Below are positions 26,793-36,736 of a stretch of 64,000 nt of DNA, one piece after another (position 1 is the stretch's first letter; each line of letters starts with the position of its first letter). Made by a program: the position numbers and the translations under genes. Source of the DNA: Rhizophagus clarus. Lineage: Eukaryota; Glomeromycota; Glomeromycetes; Glomerales; Glomeraceae. Where the stretch lies: positions 817,501 to 881,500 of the forward strand of contig BLAL01000016.1 in NCBI GenBank assembly GCA_015698045.1, read 5' to 3'. The notes below the pieces were generated by a model. It was given only the letters and a program-made list of their open reading frames with translations. It had not been told where the DNA came from and searched no databases.

Positions 26793-28593
26793 CTAATCAT
26801 CATAAAACAAGTCATCATGCAATGTCATTAATGAATCATCACCTCTGAGAATTACATTTGTTTCTTCCTCCTCTTTAAAAGAGCCTGTTTTTGGGATTTC
26901 TGAAACTTTTTCCCTTAATATCTCCTGCGCGTCATGTATAGTAAAACCTCCTTTTTTTTGAATAAATCCTAATAAAGTATTAATTCGAATTTTATCTAAT
27001 TAAATAAATTTTAAATTATATAAATTGGTTTAAATAAAAGCAACATACCTTAAATTTCTGATATCATTGTTCTAGAGGTTTTTTCCTGCACTCTACGTCA
27101 GGGTAGCTAGGATTCAATACTATATCACATATCGCTGACATATAAATATAGATATTCTGAAATGACTCATCGGTATCAGATATTATGGGAAATGCGAGTT
27201 TTGTTATATTTTTGATTACATTATCATTATCATCATATAACTTATTATAACACTCTTTAACTTGTGATAAATTTTTTCAGCTCATTATATCTTGCGGGTT
27301 TTTTCATTTATTACCGCTTATTGATTGTAGACTGAATTCCTTAAAAATAGCACTTTTCACTGTTGCAACGTGTACTCCTCTTATATCTTTCATTTTTCGC
27401 ATGAGCTATAAAAGAAAATAAAAAATCCATAATGATAATCGAAAAATTTAAATTAAACACAACAGTTATGATTACGATTATTAATGATAATCACCATAGA
27501 ATGATGGCATCCTGAAAATACGTTCATCCACTCTCTATAGCCTACTTCGCGAAGATAATCAGGATGATGTTGATTTAGCCAATTTTCGAACTCCAACTTA
27601 AAATTTTCAAAGGTAGGCCACATATTATCCAGAAAGGATTTATTGCACATTGAGTTATAACCTTCTTATATTAGTGTGTGACAATAAATAATTGCAATTA
27701 TGTTGTGATTTGATAATGGATATAAGAGAGAATAGCACCAGGTTTTCATTAGAAATTTACATTGAAGACCTTTTCGCTTAGGTCAATTTTTTTCTTTTTC
27801 TTCTTTTGCAACTTAATCTGGTTCTGAATTCATCTAACTTTCTCAAGCATCTCTTTATGTAATTCATATAGAGCTCGTATTTGCCTACCTTGTTTTATAA
27901 GCATGTCCTCGCAACTTTTTCTGCTTTTAGGAGGTTGAACATTGATTTCTAGTGTTTCTTTTGCAGTTGTAGTTAACGAGCTTCTTTCATGTTCAACAGC
28001 TAGCATGATCGGCCAACTGCGCTGTACATTTTCTCTATTTGTTTCTGGTACAAGCATTTCATCGCCAATTGACGTTAATGTATTAACCCAGTAAATTGTA
28101 TTAGGTGTAATAGATGTAAATTGAAATGAAATGTCAACAATTTTCGAGTCTGAAAATTATCACTTACATTGCTTTGATTGTCTGCCGTATATTTTGAATT
28201 GTTTAGAAATATATTCCTTTATCCTTCGATTGTTATCTAAAAAATAAATGATTGATTATGAAATGTTTATTAACATAATATCTAATAAATCATAATAAAT
28301 ATATATGGATCATTACCTTCTGCTAGTGGTTTAGTTTGCGAAGATTCCGCTACTACTTCCATTTCTTCTTGATCACTATCTAATCCCTGGTTACTAGTAT
28401 CTGATTCTTTGGCTGTCTCTTTAGCTTGTGAACTAATAGTATCTGATTCTTTAGCAAACTCTTTAGCTTGCGAAGTATCTTTACGCTTTACAATTTTTCT
28501 TGGACCTTCTTGTTTATTATTATATTCGTTATTTGATTCCTGAGACTATTTATCTTTGTTAGCTCTAGTGGAATATTTTCATTTTTTTGGCAT
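26793..28593 (-). pseudogene. decayed multi-exon gene, unidentified family (copy 1)
   Basis: A chain of exon-like blocks runs down the minus strand. Exon 1 is 28,593-28,317 (Lys/Ser/Glu-rich, donor GTAATG). Exon 2 is 28,236-28,168, with acceptor TTTTAG and donor GTAAGT. A block around 28,110-27,833 encodes TIYWVNTLTSIGDEMLVPE and ends in a helical LYELHKEMLEKVR. A block at about 27,650-27,500 has NMWPTFENFKLEFENWLN. Another, about 27,400-27,060, has MKDIRGVHVATVKSAIFKEF and LSQVKECYNKLYDD. The last, about 27,002-26,793, ends at a stop. Exon 1 carries TGA and TAG, and the 27.3-kb block two TGA, so it is probably dead. Family not recognised. The homologous arrangement at 44.7-46.1 kb shows that it is a repeated family. 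Confidence 0.5.
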
Positions 28594-29329
28594 TTTTTTA
28601 AAAAAGGTTTGAAACAAATTAGTAAAAAAAGAAAGATATAAATAGTTAGACTAAAGAAGAGCGAAGAAAAATTTAGTATAAAGTGGAAAAAGGAGCGAAT
28701 GAAAATGGATTGAACAAGAAATAAACGAAAAAGGATTGAAGAAGAAGTGGACAAAAAAGGATTGAAGAAGATTTCATCGGGAAAGTTATATCAGTTCAGA
28801 TCTGTGGTGATCTGTGATTTTAGCAGATTGCCGCATTTTTTTAATGCAATTTTGTTAAGAATTTGCGCAATACTGCAAAAATTATTTTTTTTTATTTTTT
28901 CAAAGATTTTTTTATGAAAAATTTGTGATAATCTCCAAAATTGCAGATTTTTAAAAATACTTTGTACAAAAATCTTTAAAGATTTTCACAATTTTCTTCT
29001 TTAATTTGATAAATTTTGCATATTTATTTTGATAAACTTTACATCTCTAATTTTTTAAACTTTTTTAAAGAAACAATTTTTTTCTATCACTTTAAAGAAA
29101 TAATTTTATAACACTTTTAAAGAAATAATTCTTTTAAAAAAATAATTTTTTAACACTTTTAAAGAAATAATTTTTTAACGCCTTAAAAAAATTAATTTGT
29201 TTAAAGTTACCAAAGAAAAAAAAAATAAATTTTTAATGGATTCTTTTTTAAGCTTAGAAGCTTATCAGATAATCAGACTTTAAGAATAATTTTTTTTAAA
29301 AAAAAAAAAATAAAAAATACTGTTTCTTT
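28594..29329. other. AT-rich stretch upstream of copy 1, no gene seen
   Basis: A purine-rich (plus strand) block at 28,620-28,780 lies just upstream of the minus-strand copy-1 start. Then come degenerate TTTTAAAGAAATAATTTTTTAACAC repeats at 29,050-29,200. CAGATCTGTGG/TGATCTGTG motifs near 28,797 recur in inverted sense near 31,970-32,070, which may mark the edges of an old element. Confidence 0.4.
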
Positions 29330-29599
29330 ATAAGGTTCGAAGTCTTTAAGACAAGTTTTCCAATGTTTGATGGAATGCTAAAGGTACAAATTCCAGATTC
29401 AAACAAAAATTTTTTACTTATGATTTTAAAGTGCGGGATGAACGAGAAATTAGGAAGTTTTCGAATTTTGAAGTTTTACAGACAAAAATGGCAAGATCTG
29501 TCTTGCAAAGCTATTTTAAAAATTTTTTTTTTGTAGCTTCTTTTCTAAGTTTTAGACAAGCTCAAAGCTCTTTCCAGATTCTATTTCAAAGGTTAGAGG

Positions 29600-29745
29600 T
29601 CCTGGATGTTAAAGAACAGCCCTGGACTCTCCACTTCGAAGGGTAGAGATCCTTGACGCTGAAGAACAGTTCTGGACTCTCCATTTCAAAGGTTAGAAGT
29701 CCTTGACACTGAAGAATGGTTCTGGACTCTCTATTTCGAAGGTTA
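29600..29745 (+). repeat. three-unit tandem repeat preceding the micro-exon-like array
   Basis: Three consecutive units of about 52 bp, each with AGGTCCTGGATGTTAAAGAA-like sequence followed by CAG(C/T)(C/T)CTGGACTCTCCA and TTTC(G/A)AAGG. Similar pieces (TCTGGA, CCATTTCGAAG) make up the exon-like segments of the array that follows, so this is probably the same sequence family without intervening introns. Confidence 0.6.
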
Positions 29746-29810
29746 AAGCCTTCAAATATATTAATTTATTTAATGAACGTTATAAATGTTCAATTTTTAT
29801 ATTTTTTTAG

Positions 29811-31640
29811 GTCTGGAAGCCAAAGTACAGCTCTGGACTTTTTTTTTGTTATTTTTAATTTTTTTGGGGTCTGGAAGCCAAAGTACAGCTCCAGATTTTT
29901 TTATTGATTTAATTTAACAAACGTTAACTAACGTTCAATTTCTTTTTCTTTTTTTTTAGGTCTGAAACTCCATTTCGAGGTGGACCATTTTAAGAGTAAA
30001 AAAAAATTCATTTTTTTTATATTTTAGTGAAATGTTAGTAACATTTCACTTTTTTTCCTTTTTTTTAGGTCTGGAACTCCATTTCGAAGCAGACCACTAA
30101 GTAAAAAAAAAATGATTTTTTTTGTATTTTAGCGAAACGTTAGTATTATTTCGCATTTCTTCCTTTTTTTAGGTCTGAAACTCCATTTTGAGGCAGACCA
30201 CTAAGTAAAAAAAAAATGATTTTTTTTTGTATTTTAGCGAAATATTAGTAATGTCTAACTTTTTTTTAGGTCTAGAATTCCATTTCAAGGCGGATCACTT
30301 CAAGTAAAAAAAAAAGTTTTTTTTTTGTATTTTAGCGAAATGTTAGTAACGTTTCGCTTTTTTTCCTTTTTTTTAGGTTTCAGAACTCCATTTCGAGGCG
30401 GACCACTTTAAGAGTAAAAAAAATTTTATTTTTTTTTTGTATTTTAGCGAAACGTTAGTAACATTTCACTTTTCTTTTTTTTTAGGTCTGGAACTCCATT
30501 TTGAGGCAGATCATTAAGTAAAAAAAACAATTTTTTTTACTTTAATTTTAACGAACGTTAACTAACGTTTATTTTCTTTCTTTTTTTAGGTTCAGAACTC
30601 CTTTAAAGGCAGACTATATGATATTTCGAAGGTAAAATATCTTTGAAAATTATTATTTTTTTTTTGTTTTTTTAAACGAACGTTACTAATGTTCATTTTT
30701 TTTTATTTGTTAAGTCTGGAACTCCTTTAGAGGCGGACTATGATATTTCGAAGGTATAATATCTTTGAAAATTTTTACTTTTTTTTATTTTATTTTAATA
30801 AACATTACTAATATTCGTTTTTTTATTTTTTTAGATTCAGATGTTCCATTTCGAAGACTGGACTCTATTTGAAGGTAAGACCTTCGATTTATTTTTTTTT
30901 GTTTTTATTTAACGAATGTTAATGAATGTTTATTAATGTCCATTTTTCTTTTTTAGATCTAGTAACCATTTTCAAAGACTATTTTAAAGGTATAACCTTC
31001 AAAAAAAAATTTAATTTTTTTGTTTAACGAACGTTACTAACATTCGATGTTTTTTATTTTTTTAGGTCCAGACGAAGCCTAGACTCCATTCAAAGGTAAT
31101 TCATTACTTTCAAATTTCTTTTTACTTCTATTATAATGAACGTTACTAACGTTCAATTTTTTCTTTCTTTTTAGATCCTGGACGTCGAAATACTGTACAT
31201 CTCTTAAAGGTACCTTTAATTTTTGGGTTTTTTTATTCAATGAACGTTTACTAATGTTCTTTATTTTCTTATTCTTTCTTTTGTAGGTCTGCGGTTGGAT
31301 TCCTAGAAGAAATTTCGAAGGTAGAACTTTGAAATTTGTTTAATTTCCTTTTTAACGAGATGTTTTATTAACGCTTATTTTTATAGATCTGGGGCTTTTT
31401 GGAACGTTACAAAACTTCAAAGGTGCTTTACGAAGTTCCTTTTACTATTTTTTTAAAATTTCTTAATAAAACATTTGCTAACATTTCATTTATTTTGTTT
31501 CTTGTAGGTTTACAGCTTCTGGACAAAGATTTCGAAGGTATTTATCTTTGAAATTATTTCATTTTTTTTTATTTAAATGAAAAGTCAGCTAATATTTCAC
31601 TTTTCTTTTATTGTAGGTCTACGGTTTTCTTTAGAAGAGA
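29811..31640 (+). repeat. tandem array 1 of micro-exon-like segments and hairpin introns
   Basis: Roughly 18-19 modules on the plus strand. Each has an acceptor-like pyrimidine tract ending TTTTTAG, a 30-40 nt segment of the type GTCTGGAACTCCATTTCGAAG, then a donor-like GTAAAA, GTAAGA, GTAATT, GTATAA or GTACCT. The spacers (about 50-90 nt) carry a palindrome such as AACGTTACTAACGTT, whose centre is TACTAAC, the fungal branch-point consensus, roughly 20-30 nt before the AG. Examples: segment 30,835-30,874 with donor GTAAGA; 31,066-31,095 with GTAATT; 31,175-31,209 with GTACCT; 31,287-31,320 with GTAGAA. Segment lengths (40, 33, 30, 35, 34, 36, 30) are not all multiples of three, so no continuous protein follows. 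It could be a non-coding spliced transcript, a decayed coding repeat, or a tandem intron-bearing repeat. Confidence 0.65.
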
Positions 31641-31688
31641 TAATATTTTCACGTTTTGACGTGTTTTGTTAAATTGAAAAAGTTAAAA

Positions 31689-31742
31689 GTTGTTTGTTGG
31701 AATCGAACCAACTGGAACAATGTCCAAACCATTAACAACAAC
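31689..31742 (-). tRNA. truncated tRNA-like fold (54 nt)
   Basis: On the minus strand: a 7-nt 5' acceptor GTTGTTG pairs with AAACAAC (6 of 7). A perfect T-arm, GTTGG TTCGATT CCAAC, contains the B box GGTTCGATTCC. One further arm, AATG/CATT with a 7-nt loop GTTTGGA, is present. Only one of the D and anticodon arms fits, so this is a minimal or deleted tRNA-like structure rather than a standard tRNA. If that arm is the anticodon arm, the anticodon would be TTG. It lies just past array 1. Chance cannot be excluded. Confidence 0.25.
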
Positions 31743-32344
31743 ATAATTTGAACGTCAGTAAAGAAAAGAAAAGAGGTCTTTTTAATTAGTGCATTTAGTT
31801 AGCAAATAGAATAGTTTAATATATGTACTTTTAAATTTGTAAATATCTTTAATTAATAAATTAATATTAGTTAATATTAAAGTTAAAACACTGCCTAATT
31901 GTAAATTTGCATTAGTGTTTTTGAAAAATTTCGTAGATTTATTTTTGAAAAATTTCGCAGGTTATTTGTGCTTGCAGATCTGCGCAGAAATCCATGAAAT
32001 TTTTCAGTGCTACACATCAGTATGTCCTCAGATCTGCACAGAATTGGATTCCGCAGAATTGCGCAGATCTGTAGACCAAAATTTTTGATCATAGTAAAAA
32101 ATTTGGATTTTAATGTGACCTATATATATATTATTCGGGGTCCTGTCACAGTACTTCAATGTTAGTATGGGACTGGGACATGTCCTTGGATGGGACAGTC
32201 CGGGACAGTTCAAGTCCTTAAACAAGACTTGTAATGTCCAAGGACATTTGGGACATTTACATTTATATTATATAATATAATTTTACTTTAAATTGTTTAC
32301 AATAAAAGATTATTTATTTTCTTTATTTTATTAAAAAAGAAATT

Positions 32345-32376
32345 ATCAACGCCAAAAAAAAAAAAAAAAAAAAAAA
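32345..32376 (+). mobile_element. 32-bp retroposon stub: 9 bp of 3' end plus poly(A)
   Basis: ATCAACGCC followed by 23 A residues, bracketed by perfect 15-bp direct repeats ATTAAAAAAGAAATT at 32,330-32,344 and 32,377-32,391. ATCAACGCC is exactly the 3' end of the SINE-like unit at 20.6 kb, immediately before its poly(A). The most economical reading is a target-primed insertion aborted after nine template bases. It lies at the stop codon of the dead hAT transposase, so it is younger than the hAT. Confidence 0.75.
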
Positions 32377-32377
32377 A

Positions 32378-34885
32378 TTAAAAAAGAAATTTTAATTTAT
32401 TAAAAATCGATTTTAATTTCCATTTAGCATCAGAATCAATTGCTGGATGAGTAATTTTATTAGTTTCTATAAATATATCCAACTCATCTTCTTTATATTT
32501 TTCATTTTTATTAGCTTCTTCTTCTAACATTTCAGCCCATTCTTGTAAATAATCTCCAAATTCGTTTTCTAAATTAGTTAAATCATTATTTTCATAATCA
32601 TCATTTTCATTTTCTAAAATTTGTTCATTATTTTTTTTAATTTTTTTATTATTATTTGTATTATTTTTGTTAACATTATTTATAATACTAAGTGGAGTTA
32701 TTAAAGTAAAGGAAGTACTAGAATTAACCCAATATTTCTATGTAATATCTGCTCTTAATTTACTCATAGCAAGAGTTTTTGATGACTAAATATAAAGTAT
32801 TAGTATTATAATATTTAAAATTTGATATTTATAACAAAAATAAAAATACCTTCAAATGATTCTGTCAATTTGTCTGTAAAAATCCATACAGCTCCAAAGA
32901 CGCTTCACAGAAGCTACATTTACGCAAATTCCAAATAATCTATAAGCAAATAAGCTTAATTCATTTGTAGATGATTCTGCAAAACACCAATATCTCCAAA
33001 TATCTCCATTAAATTGCTTATCATAATCAAACAGGTATTTTCCTAAATGAAAGTTATCAAATTCACGTAAAATACAGGTGGATTCCTTTTCAAAACCATG
33101 CTTGATAATAATAAGTAAACCATTTACCAAATGTAGTATAATTAATTTTAATATTATTTTTGAATTGATTTGTTTTATACTCTGGATGTAATAAACATGC
33201 TAGTAAAAATAAAGGCTGTTCCCAATCATTCCACCTGTTCTCTAATCTAATTATTAATTTTGCAGCGAGTTGAGTATCTTCATAATTAATCCAAAATTGA
33301 ATAAGATATGTGAGACCATATATAACTTGAAATAATCTTGTTTTATCTTGTTGAATAATATTTAATATTTTACAATAAGGATATAACACTTCTACAATTA
33401 TATTTAAATTGTTCCAAAATGCACTAGAATCGATAATTTCAAATATTTCTACTTTAATACATAGTTGATCTCCTATCTTTTTTCAAGCTTGATTAAACGG
33501 TAGTTTGAAATTAATTGCAAATAGCTAATAATTAAGTTAATAATCAATAAATTAATTAACATTTAATTTGATAACATTAAATTATAAATTTACCTGTAAA
33601 GCTTGTTGAATTTTTAAAAGACTTGTACATACTTCATAATAACTATTCTATCGAGTTTCTCCTGGAACTACAATTGTATAATATTTACCATAAGTTTTTT
33701 TCTGCTGATCGTGTAATTTTGCTATAAAGAACTTATTATTCGCATTTCTAAAATAAGTGGCAAGTTGAATTGCATGATTCAACGTCATTTTTAAGTCTGT
33801 AGATTCTTTAAATATTTCACCAATACATAGATTAAGTTGGTATGCAAAACATGGTAAAAAAATGATATCTTTATTTGAGATTCTTAATTTTCGCCTATAT
33901 ATTATAAAATTATTAATAAAAATAAAATAATACAAATAAAAAAAAATAAATACTACCTAGCTGCAGCATATACACTCGCACTATTTGTTACAATAGCACA
34001 AATCTTTATATTTTCATTTTTTAATTCGTTAATCATAGCTTCTGTCTTTTCTATTACTTCAACATGAGTTTCTCTTTCTGAACTTATATCTTCTGCTTTC
34101 CATACATAAGATCTTCCCTCCAATAATATAATTACAATGCCTAATAATTGTTCATTTTTTACATTAGTCCAACCATTGAATGTGAGAGTCATGCCAATTG
34201 GATCCTCTTTTAATGCAATTTGCATTGCTTTATCTCTTTCAGACATAGCATCTTGCAAAATTTCACCACCAAGTGTATGATGATCAGGAAGTTTAAGAAA
34301 AGGATTGAGGAATTCAAATAATTTTTTTGCTTCAGGATTGTTAACCCAGTGTAAAGTCTATCCGCAAGAAACTGTTAATTTAATTAACAATATGCGAAAT
34401 CTCTTAATATCCTCACTTACTAATGATCTAACAATAAAATTATCAAGTGGACCATAAGAAGTACATAAAAATTTTCTTGAAGAAGTGGATAAAGCATTGT
34501 AAACATCACTGCTTTGTAAGACTAAAAAAAAGCTGAATTCAAATACCATTAAAAAAAACTTCTGAAATTTGCATCAAAACACTAAAAACGTACATGATTG
34601 TTTCATTTTTTGGCTTTCTGCTTGATTTTCTACTTGTCCTTCATTACTTTTTGATAATACGAATATTTCATCTTTTATTTCAGGTATTGCTTCTTCAAGA
34701 AAATATTTGCATTTTTTCAAATGTTATAATATTCTATCAGTTTTGTTAGGAAAACAAGTTTTTTTTCTTTCTTCTTCACCCAATGTCTCAATACAACATT
34801 TACAATATGTTTTAAGATTACTCTGATTGAGTTTTTCCTTAGATTTTATAATAAATTTATCTAATATATGTGACAATTGTGGCAT
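32378..34885 (-). pseudogene. hAT-family transposase, inactivated
   Basis: Reading down the minus strand: a BED-like zinc finger exon from ATG 34,885 (YCKCC then HLKKCKYF, broken by one TAA); then at 34,258-33,953 MTLTFNGWTNV and, later, CAIVTNSASVYAAAR; a block at 33,900-33,650; a block at 33,389-33,090 with FLLACLLHPEYK; the C-terminal dimerisation block ELSLFAYRLFGICVN, VASVKRLWSCMDF at 33,000-32,880; and an acidic tail ending in THPAIDSDAKWKL before the stop at 32,378. In active hAT enzymes the FNGWT and VTNSA positions are FDGWT and VTDSA, so two Asp residues, including a catalytic one, have become Asn, as expected from G-to-A change. In-frame stops and lost introns confirm inactivation. 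Confidence 0.8.
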
Positions 34886-35571
34886 TTTAAGCTTACTAGT
34901 TTTGGAAGATATTTTATTAATAAAAAACGAAGAAAAAACTTTTAATTAAAGAAACAAAAACAAAATACTCACTTCAGTTTGTAGTTTTGGTGTTTTGCCT
35001 TATTCCTTAGAAGTTCAAGCCATGTTATCTTTAAAAAAGAATGAAATGCTTTTTTTTAAAAAAAGAATAAAATAAACCATTTTTTTTTAAAAAAAAAGTA
35101 AACAAAATATTTTTATTAAAGAGTATAATAATTTTTGTTGTAAAATTGTGATTTTTTTTCAAATTTTTTTATATAAATTTTTGTTACAAATTACATCAGA
35201 ATTTTTTTTAATAAAATTAGTATCGTATTTTTTTTTAATAAAAATAGTATCAGAATTTTTTAAAAATATATAGTATCGGCTGTATCTAAAGATGCATGTC
35301 GTAAATAAAGAATTTTGACATATCGAAAATGTCGAAAAAAAATAAACAATTCGTCAATGCAAATCAAAATGGCAAAAAGCTGAAATAAATTCGTCAAGTC
35401 AAAATTGGCGAAATTGTCGAAATAATGATTGGCTGCAGATCATCATTTTTTTGTGATGTAATGATGTGGCTGGCAAAATTGAATATAAATAAACACGTCA
35501 TAAAATCAAAAAAAAAATATTTTTCTTCTTGATTTCACACGAAATATTATCAAGTATTTCTTTGTTTGAAT

Positions 35572-35817
35572 ATGTCGAAAACACCTTCCGCTATTCTTAA
35601 TTCAAAGATTCGTGAAAAAAAAGCTTTTTTACCTGACGATGTTGAAAATTCAGTTTCAACAGCGCTTTTATATATTTGGACAGTAACAAATAAAAAAATT
35701 GATTCGTGTGTTTTCGAACAAGATAAAGTGAGAATAATATTTAAGAAGAATGAAGGTCGTACGTATATTGACTTACAAGAGTTGTCATCAAGTTTTACGT
35801 TCATCAATAAGGTATAA
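35572..35817 (+). CDS. small ORF with upstream TATA box, possible first exon
   Basis: An 81-codon frame from ATG 35,572, with normal composition (SVSTALLYIWTVTNKKIDS, IIFKKNEGRTYIDLQELS). TATAAATA at 35,484-35,491 is 81-88 bp upstream, a plausible core promoter. The frame closes at AAG-GTATAA, and GTATAAG could instead be a 5' splice site, making this the first exon of a longer gene; no downstream exon was found. It sits inside the hAT element, upstream of the palindrome array at 35.83-36.06 kb. Function unknown. Confidence 0.4.
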   Translation: MSKTPSAILNSKIREKKAFLPDDVENSVSTALLYIWTVTNKKIDSCVFEQDKVRIIFKKNEGRTYIDLQELSSSFTFINKV

Positions 35818-35831
35818 GATTTTCTCGTTTT

Positions 35832-36055
35832 TGGACAACTTTGTCCACTTTTTCCTTTTGGATAATTTTGTCCACTTTTTTATCAGGTTTGGTCACTTTT
35901 TACAGGTTTGGACAATTTTGTCCAATTTTTTTCGTTCTTGGTCATTCATTTCTATCTACTTTTTTTCATTTCTGGACAATTTTGTCCACTTTTTTTTTTA
36001 TTTTTGAACAATTTTGTCCACTTTTTTTTTTTATTTTGGACAATTTTGTCCACTT
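35832..36055. repeat. array of GGACAATTTTGTCC palindromes
   Basis: Six copies of the 14-bp palindrome GGACAATTTTGTCC or close variants (GGACAACTTTGTCC, GGATAATTTTGTCC, GAACAATTTTGTCC), each followed by AC/AA and a T run, spaced irregularly by about 25-60 bp. GGTCACTTTT also recurs near 35,891 and 36,070. All sit in pyrimidine-rich sequence on the plus strand directly downstream of the small ORF. Confidence 0.8.
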
Positions 36056-36095
36056 TTTTGTTGGGTTTGGTCACTTTTCTACAGGACAATTTTAA

Positions 36096-36375
36096 CAATT
36101 CGACAATTCTAAAAATTTCGACATGTCGAAATTAATTTCGTACAGTTTGTACATTTCGACAATTTCATCAATTCGACAATTCTAAAAATTTTGACATGTC
36201 GAAATTAATTTCGTACAGTTTGTACATTTCGACAATTTCGTCAATTTGACATGTCAAAATTATTTCGACAATTCTGACTATTTCGACATTTCAATAATTT
36301 CTACATGTCGAAATTATTTCAGCATTTCGGCATTTCGACAGATTTTAATTTTGACATTTCGGCATTGACCTTTAC
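36096..36375. repeat. 73-bp direct repeats rich in TTTCGACATGTCGAAA palindromes
   Basis: A 73-bp unit containing CGACAATTCTAAAAATTT, CGACATGTCGAAATTAATTT and GTACAGTTTGTACATT is repeated at 36,101 and 36,174, followed by degenerate TTTCGAC/GTCGAAA pieces. Related GTCGAAA/TCGTCAA motifs occur on the other side of the small ORF at 35,300-35,440, so the ORF is bracketed by this repeat family. Confidence 0.7.
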
Positions 36376-36736
36376 CATTTTGGCTGGTAACTTTAGCTGT
36401 ATAGCAATTAAATAAAAATAATATCAATATTGCATAAAAAATACTAATAAATGTAAGGAAATAAACCAATAAACTAACCTTTATTATTTATTTTTATAAC
36501 ACGAAGAAAGATAATTTTTCCTTAAAAAAGCAAAAAAAAAAATCAATTATCAGTAGCTGATCTATTTTTAGAACACTTGGACTATTCAGAACATCCAGAA
36601 CAGAAGGAAATCTAATGGGATAATGTCCCACACCATCCAATTGGTTGGAACATTATGGGACACGAACATTTGGACAATATCCTGGACTGTCCGTGTCTAA
36701 GCCTTTTCATTTGGACATTGTCCCATACCAACACTG

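Larger units (their letters stand above)
32157..36736. mobile_element. decayed hAT transposon, about 4.6 kb
   Basis: The ends are inverted: left CAATGTTAGTATGGGAC at 32,157 and right GTCCCATACCAACACTG ending at 36,736, i.e. CAGTGTTGGTATGGGAC in reverse, with the hAT-type CAGTGTTGG start. GGGACA/TGTCC motifs recur beneath both ends as subterminal repeats. A broken hAT transposase fills 32.4-34.9 kb on the minus strand. The 8-bp flanks (32,149-32,156 and 36,737-36,744) no longer match, in keeping with age. The right third holds a small ORF at 35.57 kb and palindromic repeats that may be later arrivals. Confidence 0.75.

Noticed and set aside
35841..36135. Three overlapping plus-strand ORFs rich in Phe/Asp/Asn
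   Set aside because: Translations of the GGACAATTTTGTCC palindrome array in three frames; no coding signal.
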